Positions 53,941 to 63,498 of a stretch of DNA of 64,000 nt are shown piece by piece. The notes beneath the pieces are model-generated. The model saw only the letters and a program-made list of their open reading frames with translations, was not told where the DNA came from and did not search any database. The stretch comes from Thermovibrio ammonificans HB-1 (GTDB lineage: Bacteria > Aquificota > Aquificia > Desulfurobacteriales > Desulfurobacteriaceae), in the NCBI RefSeq assembly GCF_000185805.1, contig NC_014926.1, positions 390,418 to 454,417 on the forward strand. The letters run 5' to 3'. Each line of letters opens with the position of its first letter. Position 1 is the first letter of the stretch. A program made the position numbers and the translations under genes.

Positions 53941-55359
53941 TCAGTTGAGGTCGAAGCAGATGGTCTTTATCTCGGTCATCTCCTCTACGGCGAACTTCGG
54001 TCCTTCCCTGCCTATGCCGCTCTCCTTAACGCCGCCGTAGGGCATCTGGTCTACCCTGAAGGTGGGAATCTCGTTTACCATTATCCCGCCGCACTCAACC
54101 TCTTCTGCAAACTTGAATGCCGCCTTTAGGTCGTTTGTGAAAATACCGGCCTGTAGGCCGTAAGGGGAGTCGTTTACGGCCTCTATTGCGGCCTCTAAGG
54201 AGTCTACAGGGTTAACAACTATTACCGGGCCGAATACTTCCTGCCTGAACAGCTTGGCTTCTCTGGGAACGTTCACAACAACCGTAGGTTCAATGAGGGT
54301 CTCGGAGAGCCTTCTGCCCCCGCAGAGAACCTGGGCCCCCATACTGCGGGCCTCTTCTATCCACTCCATTATCCTGTCTGCAGCGTTTCTGTCTATTACA
54401 GGGCCTACGTCGGTCTCCTCGAGCCTTGGGTCTCCTACCTTAAGGCTCTTGGAAAAGGAGCAGAGCTCCTTCGTAAACTCCTCGAAGAGGCTCTCGTGAA
54501 CGAAAACCCTTTGAACCGAAATGCATACCTGTCCGGCAAGGGCGTAGCCCCCTCTGCCTATGCGCTCTGCGAGCTCCTTTAGCCTTCCTGTTTGGTCTTT
54601 GTCTACGTAAACTCCGGCGTTTGAGCCCAGCTCCATTGCGTATTTTTTAAGCCCTCCGCGGCTCATGATTATCTTGCCGGTGGCCACGCTTCCGGTGAAG
54701 GTAATCATCCTCACCCTTTCGTCCCTTACGAGGGCGTCTCCGGCCTCCTCTCCGTAGCCGGTTACCACGTTAACGGCCTCGGGGGGAAATCCGGCCTCTA
54801 CGAGAACCTCGGCAAGCTTTATAACGGTTAAAGAGGTATTCTCGGAGGGCTTTATAACAACGGCGTTGCCGGCAGCGAGCGCCGGTGCAACTTTGTGGCA
54901 GGTGAGGTTAAGTGGGAAGTTGAAGGGAGTTATACAGCCTATTACTCCCAAGGGCACCCTTCTGAAGAAGCCTACCTTGCCTTTTATTCCCGGTGCTGCG
55001 TCGAAGCGCACCTCTTCCCCGAGGACCCTTTTGGCCTCTTCCGCCGAGAGGGTTATCGTGTTTACCGCCCTCCCGACTTCGCCCATCGACTCCTTTATGG
55101 TTTTCCCGACCTCTAAGGTGAGAAGCTCGGCAAACTCCCTGCTCCGGGAGGCTATTATCCTTGCCGCCTTTTGGAGCGCCTGGTAGCGCTCGTAGGCGGT
55201 CATCGACTTAACCTTTTCAAACCCTTTCAGGGCTGTTTCAACGGCAAGCTCCACGTCCTCCTTTTTGCCTCTGGGAACGGTTCCTACGGGCGAGCCGTCG
55301 AACGGAAAGTCGATTACAATCTCCTCTTTTTTAAAGACCTTTTTCCCGCCGATGAGCAT
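53941..55359 (-). CDS. aldehyde dehydrogenase (CofA/lactaldehyde or GapN-like)
   Basis: NAD(P)-dependent aldehyde dehydrogenase of about 472 residues. The catalytic Cys is in GQVCISVQR, the general-base Glu in MELGSNA, the cofactor loop is FTGSVATGK, and ITPFNFPLN fits. The sequence is most like methanogen lactaldehyde dehydrogenase (CofA) and related non-phosphorylating enzymes; GapN is the alternative. I prefer ATG 55359 (MLIGGKK matches homologues' MFIDGK start) over GTG 55374. It follows the phosphoesterase gene and is probably in the same transcript. Confidence 0.82.
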   Translation of the reverse strand: MLIGGKKVFKKEEIVIDFPFDGSPVGTVPRGKKEDVELAVETALKGFEKVKSMTAYERYQALQKAARIIASRSREFAELLTLEVGKTIKESMGEVGRAVNTITLSAEEAKRVLGEEVRFDAAPGIKGKVGFFRRVPLGVIGCITPFNFPLNLTCHKVAPALAAGNAVVIKPSENTSLTVIKLAEVLVEAGFPPEAVNVVTGYGEEAGDALVRDERVRMITFTGSVATGKIIMSRGGLKKYAMELGSNAGVYVDKDQTGRLKELAERIGRGGYALAGQVCISVQRVFVHESLFEEFTKELCSFSKSLKVGDPRLEETDVGPVIDRNAADRIMEWIEEARSMGAQVLCGGRRLSETLIEPTVVVNVPREAKLFRQEVFGPVIVVNPVDSLEAAIEAVNDSPYGLQAGIFTNDLKAAFKFAEEVECGGIMVNEIPTFRVDQMPYGGVKESGIGREGPKFAVEEMTEIKTICFDLN

Positions 55360-55375
55360 GTACCCTTTAATCACT

Positions 55376-56098
55376 TTACACCCCCAGCAGTAGTCTTGCG
55401 GCAAGGAACTCGGGCAGACCGGCGTTTAGGATTGCCCTTGCCGCCTCTTTAACGTTGTATTCTATCCTATGGAGGTAAAAGGCGTTCTCCTCAAGGTCTA
55501 AAACTCCGAAGGAGGCCCTCGGGTCTCTGTCTCTGGGCTGGCCAACGCTTCCCGGGTTTATGAGGTATCTCCCTCCCCTTATCAGAACTATCGGCAGGGA
55601 GAGTTTATCTACCGCGGAGCCCAGGAGCCTGTAGGCAACCGGTATGTGGGTGTGGCCGAAGAGGCAGACCTTTTCCTTTAAGGAGAGCAAGGCCCTGTAA
55701 GCGCTTCCCTTATCGAGGATGTACTCCATGCTTCCCGGGGCTGCAGGGGTGTCGTGGACCAGCCGGCATCCGTAGGCCGTGTCGTGAAGAGGGAGGGAGC
55801 GCAGGTAAGCTATATCTTCCCGGGAGAGCCTCTCCCTGCTCCACCTAACGGCTTTTGCCGCTACATCGTTGAGCTCTTCCGGCTCTACGAATCCCAAAGC
55901 TGCAAGCTCGTGGTTCCCGAGCACTGCCTTTGAGCAGTTCTCCCTCACCCACGAGACACATTCGGAGGGGAAGGCCCCGTAACCTATTGTGTCTCCCAGG
56001 GACCAAACCTCTTCCACCCCCTGTCTGTTGAGGGCCTCTTCAACTGCTTTAAGGGCGTGGATGTTTCCGTGGATGTCGGATACTATTCCTATTTTCAA
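55376..56098 (-). CDS. YfcE/MJ0936-type metallophosphoesterase
   Basis: Calcineurin-like phosphodiesterase of about 240 residues. Metal ligands: SDIHGN near residues 7-12, GDTIGYG near 36-42, GNHE, and GHTHIPV. I start at TTG 56098 (MKIGIVSDIHGN; GGAG five bases before) because the longer frame adds a non-conserved leader overlapping the divergent epmA promoter and start. Such proteins cleave assorted phosphodiesters; the physiological substrate is unknown. It precedes the aldehyde dehydrogenase gene. Confidence 0.83.
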   Translation of the reverse strand: MKIGIVSDIHGNIHALKAVEEALNRQGVEEVWSLGDTIGYGAFPSECVSWVRENCSKAVLGNHELAALGFVEPEELNDVAAKAVRWSRERLSREDIAYLRSLPLHDTAYGCRLVHDTPAAPGSMEYILDKGSAYRALLSLKEKVCLFGHTHIPVAYRLLGSAVDKLSLPIVLIRGGRYLINPGSVGQPRDRDPRASFGVLDLEENAFYLHRIEYNVKEAARAILNAGLPEFLAARLLLGV

Positions 56099-56124
56099 CT
56101 CTACTCCGCTTAAGAGGGGTTGCT

Positions 56125-57039
56125 GTGATAGAGATTCTAATAAAAAGGGCAAAGGCCTTAGAGGCGGTTAGACGTTTTTTCTCTTCCCGCTCCTTTGTAG
56201 AGGTGGAGACCCCCAACTTGGTGCCCTATAAAAATCCGGACGACAACGTTGAGAACGTGAGGGCAACCTTCTCCGACTGGCGGGGCAGGCGTTTTGACTG
56301 GTACCTTCACACCTCTCCCGAGTTTTTCATGAAGAGGCTTCTGTGGCACGGAATGGAGCGGATTTTTCAGGTGTGTAAGGTTTACCGAGACGGCGAAACC
56401 GGTCCTCTGCACTCTGTTGAGTTTACCATGGTTGAGTGGTATAGGGTCGGGGCAGATTACAGGGCCGGTATGGAGGAGACTCTCTCTTTAATAAATGAGG
56501 TAGCAAAGGCCCTGGGAGCTTCTCCTTTCTCCGAGCCCGTTTACTTAACCGTAGAGGAGGCCTATAAGGAGTTTGCCGGAGTAGAGCTTTCAAACCGGGA
56601 GCTTGTAGCTGAGAGGTTCGGCTCGGGGAGTTTTGAGGAGGCCTTTTTCAGGTTGCTTGTAGAGAAGGTAGAACCGGCCCTCTCAGGCTTTGACTCTCCC
56701 GTTGTTCTTTACGATTACCCCGAGGAGTTCTCGGCCGTTGCGAAGGTTGAAGGCGGCACTGCCCGGAGGTTTGAGGTTTACCTTAAGGGGGTTGAGATTG
56801 CCAACGGCTACACGGAGCTGACAACCTACTCCGAGTATAAGCGGGTCTTTTCCAAAAAGGGTGGGGCCGAGGATTACGGCCTTTTGAAGCTCCTTGAAGA
56901 GAGACCCCTGCCTCCCTGTGAAGGGGTGGCTTTGGGGTTTGACAGGCTCGTTATGGTTCTGACGGGAAGCTCTTGCTTAAAAGAGGTAATGCCCTTTTCT
57001 ACTCTCTCCCTTCTTGAGGAGCTTCCCAGTTCTCAATGA
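56125..57039 (+). CDS. epmA: EF-P lysyltransferase (EpmA/GenX/PoxA-type lysyl-tRNA synthetase paralogue)
   Basis: Class II synthetase paralogue that attaches (R)-beta-lysine to elongation factor P. 304 residues, lacking the anticodon-binding domain of LysRS. Class II motifs are visible: FVEVETPNLVP (motif 1), RIFQVCKVYRDGETGPLHSVEFTMVEWY (motif 2, key RD-GE), and GVALGFDRLVM (motif 3). GTG start. No epmB or efp gene is in the window. Its 3' end overlaps the convergent ubiX by 41 bases. Confidence 0.88.
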   Translation: MIEILIKRAKALEAVRRFFSSRSFVEVETPNLVPYKNPDDNVENVRATFSDWRGRRFDWYLHTSPEFFMKRLLWHGMERIFQVCKVYRDGETGPLHSVEFTMVEWYRVGADYRAGMEETLSLINEVAKALGASPFSEPVYLTVEEAYKEFAGVELSNRELVAERFGSGSFEEAFFRLLVEKVEPALSGFDSPVVLYDYPEEFSAVAKVEGGTARRFEVYLKGVEIANGYTELTTYSEYKRVFSKKGGAEDYGLLKLLEERPLPPCEGVALGFDRLVMVLTGSSCLKEVMPFSTLSLLEELPSSQ

Positions 57040-57592
57040 GCCCAAACTCCTCGTTCAGCAGGGCTCTGAGTGCGCGTTCAACAACGAAGTCAACGAGCTC
57101 TTCTACCGTTTTCGGCCTGTGGTAGAAAGCCGGAGAGGCCGGAACAACTTTGGCTCCCGCCTCTATTGCCTTTAGGATGTTCTGGGCGTGAACCCTGTTT
57201 ATAGGGGTTTCTCTGAACAGCAGTACCAGGGGCCTTCCCTCTTTGAGGGTTACGTCTGCGGCCCTGTGGATGAGGTTGTCGGCAACGCCGTTTGCTATGT
57301 GGCCCAGTGTTCCCGCCGAGCAGGGAGCTACAAGCATCCCCTTTACCGGGTGACTGCCGCTGGAGGGCGGTGCAAAGAGGTCTGTAGGCTCGTAGAGCTT
57401 AACCTGCTCTTTCGGAAGGCTTGCAACGAATTCCTGCGGGCTCTGGCCGGTTTCAAAGAGGAATACTCTCTTGCCCGTTTCAGAGAAGATGAGCTCTACG
57501 CTGTATCCGTTTGCGACTAAGACCTCTACGCACCTTTTCCCGTAGATGCTTCCGCTTGCTCCGGTTATTCCCACAACTACCCTTTTGGTCAC
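56999..57592 (-). CDS. ubiX: UbiX-type flavin prenyltransferase
   Basis: Makes prenylated FMN, the cofactor of UbiD-type decarboxylases. 197 residues from GTG 57592 (GGAGG five bases before). Motifs: GITGASGS near residues 7-14 for FMN phosphate, SETGKRV, PCSAGTLGHIANGVADNLIHRAADVTLKEGRPLV and RETPINRVHAQNILKA. No ubiD partner is nearby; in this lineage it may serve menaquinone or other decarboxylations. Convergent overlap with epmA. Confidence 0.93.
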   Translation of the reverse strand: MTKRVVVGITGASGSIYGKRCVEVLVANGYSVELIFSETGKRVFLFETGQSPQEFVASLPKEQVKLYEPTDLFAPPSSGSHPVKGMLVAPCSAGTLGHIANGVADNLIHRAADVTLKEGRPLVLLFRETPINRVHAQNILKAIEAGAKVVPASPAFYHRPKTVEELVDFVVERALRALLNEEFGLIENWEAPQEGRE

Positions 57593-57629
57593 GCTCACCT
57601 CCCGGCGGGTTTGGGTTATTATCCTATAA

Positions 57630-58535
<906 letters not shown>

Positions 58536-58580
58536 GTGTTATTTAATATTTGACTCGGCTAATTATTAAGCTGATTTTGA

Positions 58581-58586
58581 TATAAT
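58581..58586 (+). promoter_or_regulatory. probable -10 element of the cydAB operon
   Basis: TATAAT 48 bases before the cydA ATG in an AT-rich 98-base gap. A TTGACT exists 25 bases further upstream of it, too far for a standard spacer, so the -35 is unclear and an activator may be involved. Confidence 0.4.
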
Positions 58587-58633
58587 CGCAGTTTAGAACA
58601 TTGGGATATAAAACCCCTATGGGAGGTGCCGCG

Positions 58634-60034
58634 ATGGACTTCGTACTACTGGTATCGCGATTGCAGTTCGCGATGACAGCCTTCTTCCACTTCGTGTTCG
58701 TTCCGCTTACACTGGGGCTGTCTACGCTTTCTGCAATCATGCTTACGCTCCACTACGCTACCGGTAAAGAGATTTACCGGGACATGGCAAAGTTCTGGGC
58801 GAAGCTCTTTGCCATTAACTTCGCCCTCGGAGTTGCTACCGGTCTTGTTCACGAGTTTGAGTTCGGTATGAACTGGTCGGTCTACTCCAGGTTCGTAGGT
58901 GACATCTTCGGTGCACCCCTTGCCATTGAGGGACTCCTTGCCTTCTTCATGGAGTCTACCTTTATGGGTGTTTTCCTCTTCGGTTGGGACAAGGTGCCAA
59001 AGGCAGTTCACCTTCTTGCAGCTTGGCTCTCATCTATCGGTTCTAACCTCTCTGCCCTCTGGATTCTCGTTGCAAACGGCTGGATGCAGCACCCGGTTGG
59101 CGCCAAGGTTGAGATGGCAGCTGCCGGAAAGAGGGCCGTAATGAGCGACTGGTGGGCTGTTGTCTTCAACCCTGTTGCCGACGTTAAGTTCTGGCACACC
59201 GCTACTGCTGGAATGATTCTCGCATCCGTCTTTGTTCTCTCCGTTAGTGCTTACCACCTTCTCAGGAAGCAGCACGTTGAGTTCTTTAAAAAGTCTGCTT
59301 ACATCGCCCTTATCTTCGGTTTTATAGCTTCCGTCGGCGAGATTATCATCGGTGACATCCACGCTCACGAAGTTGCCAAGACCCAGCCGACAAAGCTCGC
59401 AGCTATGGAGGCTCTTTGGGATACTAAGCAGGGTGCCAACGTTCTCCTCTTTGCCTGGGCCGACCAGAAGGCTCAGAAAAACGTAGTTGAGATACCCCTT
59501 CCGATTCCCGGACTCCTCAGCTTCCTTGCAACCCACGACTTTAACGGTAAGCTCCTCGGAGCCAAAGACCTCCAGAAGATGTTTGAGGCCAAGTTCGGCC
59601 CCGGAGAGTACATTCCTCCCGTTAACTTTGTCTTCTGGGCGTTCCACATTATGGTTTACCTCGGTTTCTTCTTCGTTCTGCTGTTCCTCGTAGGTCTTAT
59701 CAAGTACAAAGACCTCGAAAACTCCCCCGGCTTCCTCAAGCTTGCACTCTACTCCCTGCCTCTTCCGTACATTGCCTGCTGGCTCGGTTGGGCAACGGCT
59801 GAGGTCGGAAGGCAGCCTTGGATTGTCTACCCGCTTACAGATGACTACGGTAAGATTCTCCTTCCCGACATCGGCCTTAAAACTGCCCAGGCCGTTTCTC
59901 CCCTCACAAGCGTTGAGGTTATCATCACTTACATCCTCTTCGCAGTAACCTTTACAGGCCTTGCTATTGCAGACTTCTACCTGCTTTCCAAGTTTGCTAC
60001 AAAAGGCCCAGAGAAAGAAGCAGAACTCTACTAA
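58634..60034 (+). CDS. cydA: cytochrome bd-type quinol oxidase subunit I
   Basis: Oxidises quinol and reduces oxygen with high affinity. 466 residues, about nine helices. Haem ligands are in place: His19 (b595) and His188 (equivalent to His186, b558); acidic residues Glu99 and Glu107 match the proton pathway. The GRQPW quinol-oxidase motif is present (EVGRQPWIVYPL). The Q-loop appears short. ATG 58634 after GGGAGGTG; the ORF extends 11 codons upstream without support. First gene of a cydA-cydB-cydX-like operon. Confidence 0.95.
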   Translation: MDFVLLVSRLQFAMTAFFHFVFVPLTLGLSTLSAIMLTLHYATGKEIYRDMAKFWAKLFAINFALGVATGLVHEFEFGMNWSVYSRFVGDIFGAPLAIEGLLAFFMESTFMGVFLFGWDKVPKAVHLLAAWLSSIGSNLSALWILVANGWMQHPVGAKVEMAAAGKRAVMSDWWAVVFNPVADVKFWHTATAGMILASVFVLSVSAYHLLRKQHVEFFKKSAYIALIFGFIASVGEIIIGDIHAHEVAKTQPTKLAAMEALWDTKQGANVLLFAWADQKAQKNVVEIPLPIPGLLSFLATHDFNGKLLGAKDLQKMFEAKFGPGEYIPPVNFVFWAFHIMVYLGFFFVLLFLVGLIKYKDLENSPGFLKLALYSLPLPYIACWLGWATAEVGRQPWIVYPLTDDYGKILLPDIGLKTAQAVSPLTSVEVIITYILFAVTFTGLAIADFYLLSKFATKGPEKEAELY

Positions 60035-60049
60035 TGGAGGAGGTGGGTT

Positions 60050-61249
60050 ATGCACTTTGACTTGCAGACTATCTGGGCGATTCTGGTTACGATACTGGTC
60101 GCCGGTTACGTTGTTACAGACGGTTTTGACCTGGGGGTGGGTATTCTTCACCCCTTCGTTGCCAAAACCGATATAGAGAGAAGGGTTAACATCAACGCAA
60201 TCGGTCCCGTTTGGGACGGTAACGAGGTTTGGTTCATCACTGCCGGTGGTGCGGCCTTTGCCGCTTTCCCCGAGCTCTACGCTGCTCTGTTTAGCTCCCT
60301 TTACATTGCCCTCTTTGTGGTTCTCCTTGCCCTTATCTACAGGGCGGTCTCCTTTGAGTTCAGGAGTAAGGAGGAGAGCGAGGGCTGGAGGAAGTTCTGG
60401 GACCAGAGCATCTTCTGGTCTTCTTTAATCGTTGCCCTTCTTATAGGTGTTGCCATCGGTAACATCCTTGCAGGTCTTCCGATTATCAACTCTCATATTA
60501 AGGGAGACATCCTTCACGGCTTTGTCTACGCCGAGAAGTTTCCCATGAGCTTCATCAACCTGGTTAACCCCTTCGTATTCCACGGCCTCTTCGGTCTTCT
60601 CGTTGGTGTGACAACCGTTCTTTTCATCATCATGCACGGTGTTTCCTGGCTTCTGTGGAAAACCGAAGGCTCCATCGCCGAGAGGGCAAGGAGCATCGGT
60701 CTTAAGGTTTGGCTGCCCTTCGTGATTATGTACGTTATCTGTACAGGTCTTGCCTACACAATCTCCTTTAAGGTTAAGAACCCCGAGCTTGCCAAGAAGT
60801 ACCTTGAGCTTCCGCCCGATATGTTCCAGCAGATAGCCTCTATGCTCGACTCTAACGGTGTTCTCCACCACGCTCTCTTCAGGTTCCCCGTTATCGAGAT
60901 AGCTCTCATAGTTCTTGCCGCCCTCTGTGCGGTAGGCTGGCTCATTGCCGTTAAGAACGCCAACGGTGCATCTGCCTTCCTCTTCTCTACTCTCACGTTC
61001 CTCTTTGCTGGCTTTGCCGTAATGTTTGGTGCCTACCCGCTTGCAGTGCCTTCCAGCATTGCCCTTGAGCACTCCATTACCATCTACAACGGTGCCTCCA
61101 GCCACCTGACCCTTACGGTTATGTTGATTGCTGCGATTATCTTCACTCCCATCGTTATCGCTTACCAGGCATGGGTTTACAAGATGTTCCTCTTCAAAAT
61201 CTCCCCCGAGTCTATTAAGAGGGAGATTGAAGAGGCCGCAGAACACTAA
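60050..61249 (+). CDS. cydB: cytochrome bd-type quinol oxidase subunit II
   Basis: Second structural subunit, 399 residues with about eight helices. It shows the CydB N-terminal pattern (GYVVTDGFDLGVGILHPF) with the Asp near residue 29, the FNAIGPVWDGNEVW-like NAIGPVWDGNEVWFITAGGAAFAAFP block, and a C-terminal helix that ends in a charged tail. ATG 60050 follows GGAGGAGG by nine bases. A 30-residue CydX-like peptide gene follows after 11 bases. Confidence 0.95.
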   Translation: MHFDLQTIWAILVTILVAGYVVTDGFDLGVGILHPFVAKTDIERRVNINAIGPVWDGNEVWFITAGGAAFAAFPELYAALFSSLYIALFVVLLALIYRAVSFEFRSKEESEGWRKFWDQSIFWSSLIVALLIGVAIGNILAGLPIINSHIKGDILHGFVYAEKFPMSFINLVNPFVFHGLFGLLVGVTTVLFIIMHGVSWLLWKTEGSIAERARSIGLKVWLPFVIMYVICTGLAYTISFKVKNPELAKKYLELPPDMFQQIASMLDSNGVLHHALFRFPVIEIALIVLAALCAVGWLIAVKNANGASAFLFSTLTFLFAGFAVMFGAYPLAVPSSIALEHSITIYNGASSHLTLTVMLIAAIIFTPIVIAYQAWVYKMFLFKISPESIKREIEEAAEH

Positions 61250-61260
61250 GGAGGTGGAGT

Positions 61261-61353
61261 ATGTGGCTTATCATATCTTTCATCTGGTGGGTGGCCGTAG
61301 CGTGGTTGACCTATACCTTGGCGAAGTCTAAGTTTGAAGGAGGAGGGGCTTAA
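61261..61353 (+). CDS. CydX-like small subunit of bd oxidase
   Basis: 30-codon ORF with a good AGGAGG site. It encodes MWLIISFIWW then a hydrophobic run ending LAKSKFEGG, one membrane helix starting Met-Trp as in known CydX/YbgT peptides (about 30-40 residues). Position directly after cydB supports a third small oxidase subunit that stabilises the haem centres. Sequence identity to E. coli CydX is low, so the call rests on position, size and topology. Confidence 0.7.
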   Translation: MWLIISFIWWVAVAWLTYTLAKSKFEGGGA

Positions 61354-61383
61354 TCCCCCTCCTACCTTTTAAGGGGAGCCGTT

Positions 61384-61797
61384 ATGGGCGCTTTTGTGGG
61401 TCTGAAGGAAAGGTTCTTGGCGGAAAAGAGGGAACTCCTCAGCAGGGTCCGTAAGCTCTACAGGGATACGGGCAGCTGGGAAGAGGTTGAGAAACTCCTA
61501 AAAGAGGAGTTTAAGGAGGAGCTTAGCTTCTTCAGACCCAACCTTTTTACCTACTTTCTGTTTATCGGAGGCTCCCTGATACTGCCGCTGCTTTACATGT
61601 GGAAGGTGGCCTTTGAGCCGGGTACAACGGCCCACTTTATAGCCAGGCTGCTATTTGTTATAGCGGCTATGTTTGCTCTTAAGGGAATTGTCGGCCATTA
61701 CGTTGTTGTGTTCCTTAACAGGGACCGCTTTGAGGCCGAGCTTAAAGCTCTGAAAGCTTCTTTGGAAGGAGGGAAAAATGGAGAACAGCCTAATTAA
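61384..61797 (+). CDS. hypothetical membrane protein downstream of cydABX
   Basis: 137 residues, unrecognised. An amphipathic, charged N-terminus (EKRELLSRVRKLYRDTGSWEEVEKLLKEEFKEEL) is followed by two membrane helices (about 53-73 and 82-104) and a charged C-terminal tail. AAGGGGAG precedes the ATG. It sits in the same run as the bd oxidase genes and overlaps a 33-codon ORF, so an accessory role in oxidase assembly or quinone supply is possible but unproven. Confidence 0.65.
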   Translation: MGAFVGLKERFLAEKRELLSRVRKLYRDTGSWEEVEKLLKEEFKEELSFFRPNLFTYFLFIGGSLILPLLYMWKVAFEPGTTAHFIARLLFVIAAMFALKGIVGHYVVVFLNRDRFEAELKALKASLEGGKNGEQPN

Positions 61798-61879
61798 GAA
61801 ACTCATGTTCTACGGGGTGTTCGGTATATACATCCTCATAGTTCTTATCACTTCTTTCGTAATCGTTACAAGCCACTAA
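61778..61879 (+). CDS. 33-residue single-helix membrane peptide
   Basis: Small ORF behind GGAGGGAAAA, overlapping the end of the 137-residue membrane protein gene by 20 bases. It encodes a short charged N-terminus (ENSLIKK) and one hydrophobic helix rich in Ile/Val ending TSH. It is immediately followed by a hairpin. A second small membrane peptide in a bd oxidase operon, with no family recognised. Confidence 0.55.
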   Translation: MENSLIKKLMFYGVFGIYILIVLITSFVIVTSH

Positions 61880-63498
61880 TTGCGGCCCCCTTCGGGGGCT
61901 TTCCCCTTTAGAACCTCCCTTTCGAACTTCTCCGGAGTTACGGTAACCGTTGTTTCGTTTTTGTAGGTAACGAATCCCTTTCTTGTTCCCGGCGGTTTTC
62001 TGACGTACTTTACCTTTGTAAAGTCCACCTTAACTTTGCCCGATTCCCTACCTTTGCTGAAGTATGCCGCTGCGGAGGCTGCGGTTAGAAGCTCTTCCTC
62101 CGAAGGCTCTTTTCCCCTTTCAACTTTTAGAATAACGTGGGAGCCCGGAACCTCCCTTGCGTGGAACCAGTAGTCGTGGGGGGAGGCGAGCCTCAGCAGT
62201 AGCTCGTTGCCGCTGCTGTTTTTGCCGACGAGCAGCTTCCTGCCCGAAGGTAGGGTATATGCGGCTATGGGTAGCCCTTTGCTACTCTTTTCTTTTTGGG
62301 GCTGTTCAAGGAGCAGTAGCTCCTCTCTGTTTTCTGCTTTCTCTACCCTCTCTTTGAGTAGGCTTACAAGGAGGAGCTCCGTTTTGAGCTTCTGAGCCGT
62401 TTCCTTTGCCCTTTGGAGCTTCCTGGAGAGTTTCCTGTACTTTTTGAAGTAGTTTTCAAGGTTCTGCCTCGGGCTCAGGGCCGGGTCGAGTTCAACTGTT
62501 ACCGTTTCTCCGGTTTCGTAGTCTGTTACGTGGGCTTTCCGGCTTCCCGGCTTTACAAGGTGGAGGTTGTACTTTAGTAGCTCGCCCAGTTTTTTTGCCT
62601 TTAGTGCTTCTGCCTCTATTTTCTCCGGGTTTTCATACTCCCGCAGCTCTTCTCTGAGCGCTTTCTCCCTTTTGGCAAGCCTTTTCAGGATTTCCCGCTT
62701 TAGGTTCTCGAGTTCCCTCTCCTCTACTGCCTCTTCGAAGAAGGTTCTCCAGCAGTCGCTATAGGGATTATGGCCCGAAAACTCCTTAAACGGCAGCCCT
62801 TCGAGTGAGCCGTACCGGAAGGTTGTCATGAACTTGGGTTTGCCGTTTTGGTAGTAGAGGTAGCTCTTGTCGCTTTTTGCGTGCTTTTCCATAAAGGTGG
62901 CGTAGGCTACTGTCAGCTTTTTTGTCTCTTTGAAGATGTGGGCAATCTCCTTTGCGTTAAGGGGTGAAAGGCCTGCAACGAACTTGTAGAGCTTCTTCTC
63001 CACCCCTTTGGGGGTAACCTCTCCGAACTTCAGCTCCTCAAAGGGCTTTTTATCGTTGGGGGGGAGCTGGTAGAGCTCTCCCGGTTTGAGTGGGCGGACG
63101 CTGCTTTTAACTTCCTTGAGCTGGTAGATAATTCTCCTCTCCCCGTTCAGAACGAAGAAGTTGGCGTTTTTCCCCGTGAGCTCTATAACCAGGTAGCTGA
63201 CTGTGGGCTGCCCCGACAGAGAGAGTTTAACCAGCTCGATTTCCAGCACCCGGTCTGTTGTTGGGAGGTTTACGCTTTTGATGAAGCTCCCCTCTACCGG
63301 GAGCTTTCTGGTTCCCCTTTTGGCTTTGGGTTCTTCAGATACAAAGGCTGCGTTCGGGTTCCCAAAGTACAGGTTCAGCCAGAGCTTCCCCACCCCTACG
63401 GAAACCAGGTTCCCCTCTACCCTTACCTCTCTGATTTTCCCCTTCCGCAGGAGCCTGTTGAGCTCCCCGGAGAGCTTCTCTATGAAGAGGTAGTCCAT
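61876..63498 (-). CDS. NFACT family protein (RqcH/FbpA homologue)
   Basis: 540 residues: NFACT-N domain (about 1-200, starting DYLFIEKLSGELNRLLRKGKI), a helix-hairpin-helix and long coiled coil (about 255-400, Glu/Lys/Arg-rich), and a C-terminal NFACT-R domain (SPHDYWFHAREVPGSHVILK, KVDFTKVKYVRKPPG). RqcH recruits tRNA-Ala to stalled 50S subunits and adds alanine tails. The family's DR motif region is not unambiguous here. The ATG shares its A with the stop of the upstream gene (TGATG). Confidence 0.88.
   Translation of the reverse strand: MDYLFIEKLSGELNRLLRKGKIREVRVEGNLVSVGVGKLWLNLYFGNPNAAFVSEEPKAKRGTRKLPVEGSFIKSVNLPTTDRVLEIELVKLSLSGQPTVSYLVIELTGKNANFFVLNGERRIIYQLKEVKSSVRPLKPGELYQLPPNDKKPFEELKFGEVTPKGVEKKLYKFVAGLSPLNAKEIAHIFKETKKLTVAYATFMEKHAKSDKSYLYYQNGKPKFMTTFRYGSLEGLPFKEFSGHNPYSDCWRTFFEEAVEERELENLKREILKRLAKREKALREELREYENPEKIEAEALKAKKLGELLKYNLHLVKPGSRKAHVTDYETGETVTVELDPALSPRQNLENYFKKYRKLSRKLQRAKETAQKLKTELLLVSLLKERVEKAENREELLLLEQPQKEKSSKGLPIAAYTLPSGRKLLVGKNSSGNELLLRLASPHDYWFHAREVPGSHVILKVERGKEPSEEELLTAASAAAYFSKGRESGKVKVDFTKVKYVRKPPGTRKGFVTYKNETTVTVTPEKFEREVLKGKAPEGGRN
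61885..61904 (+). terminator. terminator of the cyd operon
   Basis: GC-rich hairpin GCCCCC / GGGGGC around TTC (or CCCC-C(TTCG)G-GGG), followed by TTT, six bases after the 33-residue ORF and inside the 3' end of the convergent NFACT gene. Confidence 0.6.

Noticed and set aside
59030-60151. 373-codon open frame antisense to cydA
   Set aside because: Antisense to conserved bd oxidase genes; composition reflects the reverse of membrane-protein codons. No start context of note.
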